From Bacteroidota bacterium (GTDB lineage Bacteria > Bacteroidota > Bacteroidia > Chitinophagales > Chitinophagaceae): DNA of 64,000 nucleotides. The notes below the pieces were generated by a model, which worked only from the letters and a program-made list of their open reading frames with translations, was not told the origin of the DNA and ran no database searches. The position numbers and the translations under genes are program-made. The stretch is from the NCBI GenBank assembly GCA_020161435.1, contig JAIUNV010000004.1, forward strand, positions 1-64,000. Direction: 5' to 3'. Below are positions 61,450 to 64,000 of the stretch, piece after piece; the first letter of the stretch is position 1; every line of letters starts with the position of its first letter.

Positions 61450-62793
61450 ATGAGAAAACTAAGCCTTTCACTGCTGGCTTTAATGACCGTTGGTATTGCA
61501 ACAGCCCAGCAAAAGGACGATGAAAAGAAGCCGGCAACCATTGCCATCCATTTTGGATTACAGGACTTTGTTACTCCGCAACGTATTCGATCATCATCGT
61601 TGCAAAGCGTTTTATCAAACAAAAGATGGGCAAAATTCAGGGAGCAGGATCCTACGTTTGGTATTTCTTACCTGAAAGGTCTAAGCCCACATTTTGATGT
61701 GTCTGCAAATTACTTTCTCGGCTGGGTTGATTATCCATTTCGCGATGCTACCCCGAGAACAGTGGCTAAGAAAGCACTCCACGAAATGGATGCCAGCCTG
61801 CATATGAAATTATTGACTGACAGGCACACACTAGTACCTTATTTGTCAGCTGGTATTGGCGGTTCTGCATATGGAGGCGGTCGTTTCGATGCATTTCTTC
61901 CATTGGGAGCTGGCCTTCAGTTAAAACTTGCACCCGGTACCTTTTTAATGACCAACTTCCAATATAGAGTACCTGTTACAGAAAGAGGTAATTTCCATTT
62001 TCTTACCACTATGGGTCTTGCCGTAAATATCGGCAAGCCTAAAGCTGCCGCTCCTGTAGTTGTAGCACCTCCGCCTCCACCACCTGCACCACCTGCACCG
62101 GTTGATACCGATGGTGATGGTGTAGCAGACAATGTAGACAAATGCCCTACAGTAAAGGGTTTGGCTAAATACCAGGGCTGCCCCATTCCTGATACCGACA
62201 AAGACGGCATTAATGATGAAGAAGACAAGTGCCCAAGTGTAGCTGGTATTGCCCGCTATCAGGGTTGCCCCATTCCCGATACCGACAAGGATGGCATCAA
62301 CGATGAAGAAGACAAGTGCCCAAGCGTACCCGGTATTGCCCGTTATCAGGGTTGCCCTATACCTGATACCGATGCTGATGGTGTAAATGATGAAGAGGAC
62401 AAATGCCCAACCGTTGCGGGTATTGTAGCCAACTACGGTTGCCCCGAAATCAAGTTTACTCCAGAAAACATCACTTTTGGTACTGGTTCTGCCACCCTTA
62501 CTGCAAAAGGTGTAAAGGAATTGAAAGAAAATGTGTTGCCTGCCATTAAAGCTATTGGCAGCAACCCCATTCAAATTCAAGGCCATACCGATAACACTGG
62601 CAGTGCTAAAACCAACATGAGCCTGAGCAAACGCCGTGCTGATGCAGTAAAAGCCTGGTTGGTGAAAAATGGCATTCCTGCTACGCAACTGACAACAGCC
62701 GGTTTTGGTGCCGATCAACCCATAGCCGACAATAAAACCAACGCCGGTCGTTTGAAGAACCGCCGCGTAGATTTTAAGTTGGTAAAAGACTAA
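61450..62793 (+). CDS. OmpA-family outer-membrane protein with thrombospondin type-3 repeats
   Basis: Outer-membrane/peptidoglycan linker of 447 residues. Signal peptide 1-19 (ending TAQQ). An eight-stranded-barrel-like N-domain covers about 25-195. A Pro-rich hinge (PPPPPPAPPAP, about 207-217) leads to TSP type-3 calcium repeats of D-T-D-x-D-G form (DTDGDGVADNVDKCP, then three 29-residue units each with CPIPDTD..DGINDEEDKCP). The C-terminal OmpA domain (about 340-447) shows ITFGTGSATLTAKG, IQIQGHTDNTGSA and NRRVDFKL, with the Asp and Arg that bind diaminopimelate. It is typical of highly expressed Bacteroidota porin-like proteins. Monogenic, promoter box upstream and terminator downstream. 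Confidence 0.95.
   Translation: MRKLSLSLLALMTVGIATAQQKDDEKKPATIAIHFGLQDFVTPQRIRSSSLQSVLSNKRWAKFREQDPTFGISYLKGLSPHFDVSANYFLGWVDYPFRDATPRTVAKKALHEMDASLHMKLLTDRHTLVPYLSAGIGGSAYGGGRFDAFLPLGAGLQLKLAPGTFLMTNFQYRVPVTERGNFHFLTTMGLAVNIGKPKAAAPVVVAPPPPPPAPPAPVDTDGDGVADNVDKCPTVKGLAKYQGCPIPDTDKDGINDEEDKCPSVAGIARYQGCPIPDTDKDGINDEEDKCPSVPGIARYQGCPIPDTDADGVNDEEDKCPTVAGIVANYGCPEIKFTPENITFGTGSATLTAKGVKELKENVLPAIKAIGSNPIQIQGHTDNTGSAKTNMSLSKRRADAVKAWLVKNGIPATQLTTAGFGADQPIADNKTNAGRLKNRRVDFKLVKD
62179..62439. repeat. Three tandem 87-nt units in the OmpA-like gene
   Basis: Units start at the Cys codon of CPIP: 62179-62265, 62266-62352, 62353-62439, each encoding 29 residues. Units one and two are closely similar in DNA; unit three has diverged in its second half (AGIVANYG instead of AGIARYQG). 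They form the calcium-binding TSP3 stalk. Confidence 0.85.
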
Positions 62794-62813
62794 GACTTAA
62801 CTGTTAGAATACC

Positions 62814-62840
62814 AAAGGCACTTCCATCGGGAGTGCCTTT
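62814..62840. terminator. Bidirectional terminator between ompA-like and SRAP genes
   Basis: 12-bp stem AAAGGCACTTCC / GGGAGTGCCTTT (one G-T pair), 3-nt loop, 20 nt after the OmpA stop and 4 nt from the stop of the convergent SRAP gene. Confidence 0.85.
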
Positions 62841-62844
62841 GTAG

Positions 62845-63516
62845 TTATAGTAAGCTGGGCATTGGTGTAATCACATCCGGATGATCGTAGCCAGCCCTGT
62901 TGAGGAGTGGGTATATTGGATAACGCTGCACTAATCCTTTAGGGGCAGGTAGCAAAAGATGGAGCAATTCATCTGTTGAGCTTTCATTGCTCAGCCAAGC
63001 TGTAGCAGACTTTTGGGTAAGCAGCACCGGCATGCGATGATGAATGGGTGCAATGTCGGCATTGGCCGGACAGGTAATGATGGAAAAAGTTTGCAGGCCA
63101 TTTTGCCAGGTATCCCACAAGCCTGCCATTAGCATCAGCTCATTGTCGGGCAAATGAAAGCGGTAGGGTTGACGGGCCGATTTAGCATCGATACCTACCT
63201 TCCATTCGTAGTAGCCATCTGCCAAAACCAAGCACCGCTTGTACTTGAAAATATTGAAGAACGAAGGTTTTTCTCTGATGCTTTCACTTCGGGTGTTAAT
63301 CATTTTACTACCCACCTGCATATCTTTTGCCCACTTTGGCACCAGCCCCCACCGCATGTATTGAATAATGCCCGGAAACTCATTGGTAATAACCGGCATG
63401 GGTTGAGTGGGAGCGGCATTGTAGCGGGCCTGCCAGTTTTCCCACTCTACTGCAGTTGCTTGCAGCCTTTCTTCTACTTTTTCTTTTGGGGTAAACAAAG
63501 AATATCTGCCACACAT
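62845..63516 (-). CDS. SOS-response-associated peptidase (SRAP/YedK/HMCES family)
   Basis: Forms a covalent DNA-protein crosslink with abasic sites in single-stranded DNA to protect them. The 223-residue product begins MCGRYSLFTPKE. Cys2, exposed after Met removal, is the crosslinking residue. The other active-site residues are Asn74 and Arg76 in KMINTRSES (71-79), Glu104 in DGYYEWK (100-106) and His160 in IHHRMP (158-163). YNAAPTQPMPVI (32-43) and RWGLVPKWAKD (55-65) complete the family signature. Length is normal. Convergent with the ompA-like gene; divergent from the LemA gene with 137 bp between them. No SOS box was identified. Confidence 0.95.
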   Translation of the reverse strand: MCGRYSLFTPKEKVEERLQATAVEWENWQARYNAAPTQPMPVITNEFPGIIQYMRWGLVPKWAKDMQVGSKMINTRSESIREKPSFFNIFKYKRCLVLADGYYEWKVGIDAKSARQPYRFHLPDNELMLMAGLWDTWQNGLQTFSIITCPANADIAPIHHRMPVLLTQKSATAWLSNESSTDELLHLLLPAPKGLVQRYPIYPLLNRAGYDHPDVITPMPSLL

Positions 63517-63653
63517 GAATTATCTTTTTTTAGCAGGCGGTTCATCACATCATGTATAACTGCCGATTGTAAATCTACACGCCGACTGGCATAAAATTTC
63601 CGCATAGCACCGTTGGCAATCAATATCTTTATTCTCTTAAAAACAGATTACCC

Positions 63654-64000
63654 ATGAAATCGAAAAATCTTTCACTCATTGTTATTCTCGGTGCGTTGCT
63701 GGTATTTGGCGGCTGCGCCTGTAGCGGTTACAACGGTTTAATAACGCAAGATGAAAACGTGAAGAAAGCATGGAACAACGTACAAAGTGATTATCAGCGC
63801 CGTGCCGACCTTATTCCGAATTTGGTGAACACCGTGAAAGGTGCTGCCAACTTTGAGCAGGAAACACTCACCAAGCTGATGGAAGCCCGTGCAAAAGCAA
63901 CTTCTGTAAATGTAAATGCCGATGATTTGACGCCCGAAAAACTGGCTCAGTTTCAAGCGGCACAAACACAAATTTCATCTGGTATAGGCCGCTTGCTGGC
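63654..64000 (+). CDS. LemA-family protein, 5' part (runs off the window)
   Basis: N-terminal 115 residues of a LemA-type membrane protein of unknown function. MKSKNLSLIVILGALLVFGGCACSGYN forms a hydrophobic anchor, with GGC a possible lipobox (Cys21). The LemA signature follows: GLITQDENVKKAWNNVQSDYQRRADLIPNLVNTVKGAANFEQETLTKLMEARAKA (about 28-82), the start of its long helical bundle. The gene is open to the window end at 64000, so the C-terminus and downstream partners (often TPM/YgcG-domain genes) cannot be seen. Confidence 0.93.
   Translation, partial: MKSKNLSLIVILGALLVFGGCACSGYNGLITQDENVKKAWNNVQSDYQRRADLIPNLVNTVKGAANFEQETLTKLMEARAKATSVNVNADDLTPEKLAQFQAAQTQISSGIGRLL

Overview
The window looks like a chromosomal segment from a member of the Bacteroidota, most plausibly a Chitinophagaceae-type environmental bacterium. 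The evidence is a TonB-dependent receptor with an N-terminal carboxypeptidase-like regulatory domain, an OmpA protein with thrombospondin type-3 repeats, secreted proteins of the SprB-repeat and tail-fibre-like kind, DUF2147, DUF3347 and head-GIN proteins, a FadL-type porin, and several promoters matching the phylum consensus (TTG, about 19 nt, TAnnTTTG). No rRNA, tRNA, CRISPR array, transposase, integrase or phage structural module was seen. Nearly all the DNA is coding, on both strands, with strong hairpin terminators between gene groups.

Layout. 0.2-3.1 kb: secreted nuclease, an unknown protein, a WYL regulator and a tiny Lys/Ala-rich protein. 3.1-9.4 kb: GNAT acetyltransferase, serine hydrolase and PLP trans-sulfuration enzyme on the minus strand, then DinB and formate-tetrahydrofolate ligase on the plus strand, and a DUF2147 protein. 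9.5-15.3 kb: FabH, two tandem secreted tail-fibre-like proteins, a YebC-family regulator and an amino-acid permease. 15.4-21 kb: a plus-strand group of a polytopic membrane protein, a glutamine-synthetase-family ligase and a divergent APH-fold kinase-like protein, followed by PlsC, a HAD phosphatase and a small membrane protein. 21-28 kb: ribosomal protein S1, YgiD-like dioxygenase with an AraC regulator, a GH13 lipoprotein and an unknown protein. 28-35 kb: FadL porin flanked by two inverted copies of an intergenic repeat, pentapeptide-repeat protein and GH31 glucosidase, M14 peptidase, and S20. 35-42 kb: SucA, DUF1569, then guaA with a duplicated 3' end. 42-52 kb: head-GIN lipoprotein, PBP1C diverging from a giant alpha-2-macroglobulin, and MoxR. 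52-64 kb: MFS and DUF819 transporters, DUF3347 plus TonB receptor, ABC-F, VanX-like dipeptidase, RlpA-like, OmpA/TSP3, SRAP and a LemA protein cut by the window end.

The genes are mostly housekeeping and envelope functions: translation (S1, S20, ABC-F), purine and one-carbon metabolism (GuaA, Fhs), TCA cycle (SucA), lipid synthesis (FabH, PlsC), peptidoglycan and envelope defence (PBP1C, alpha-2-macroglobulin, VanX-like, RlpA, OmpA) and glycan use (GH13, GH31).

The most unusual structure is at 38.9-40.5 kb. A 41-nt remnant of the guaA 3' end, differing from the intact gene only at three synonymous third-codon positions and still followed by its own terminator-like hairpin, lies 1.46 kb beyond the real guaA end. 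Between the two copies sits one A+T-rich secreted-protein gene bordered by a perfect 16-bp inverted repeat. This is what a (now integrase-less) element integrated into the guaA 3' end would leave. Other items worth checking are the 8-nt tandem repeat inside the GuaA coding sequence, the inverted intergenic repeats around fadL, and the glutamine-synthetase/kinase-like gene pair.
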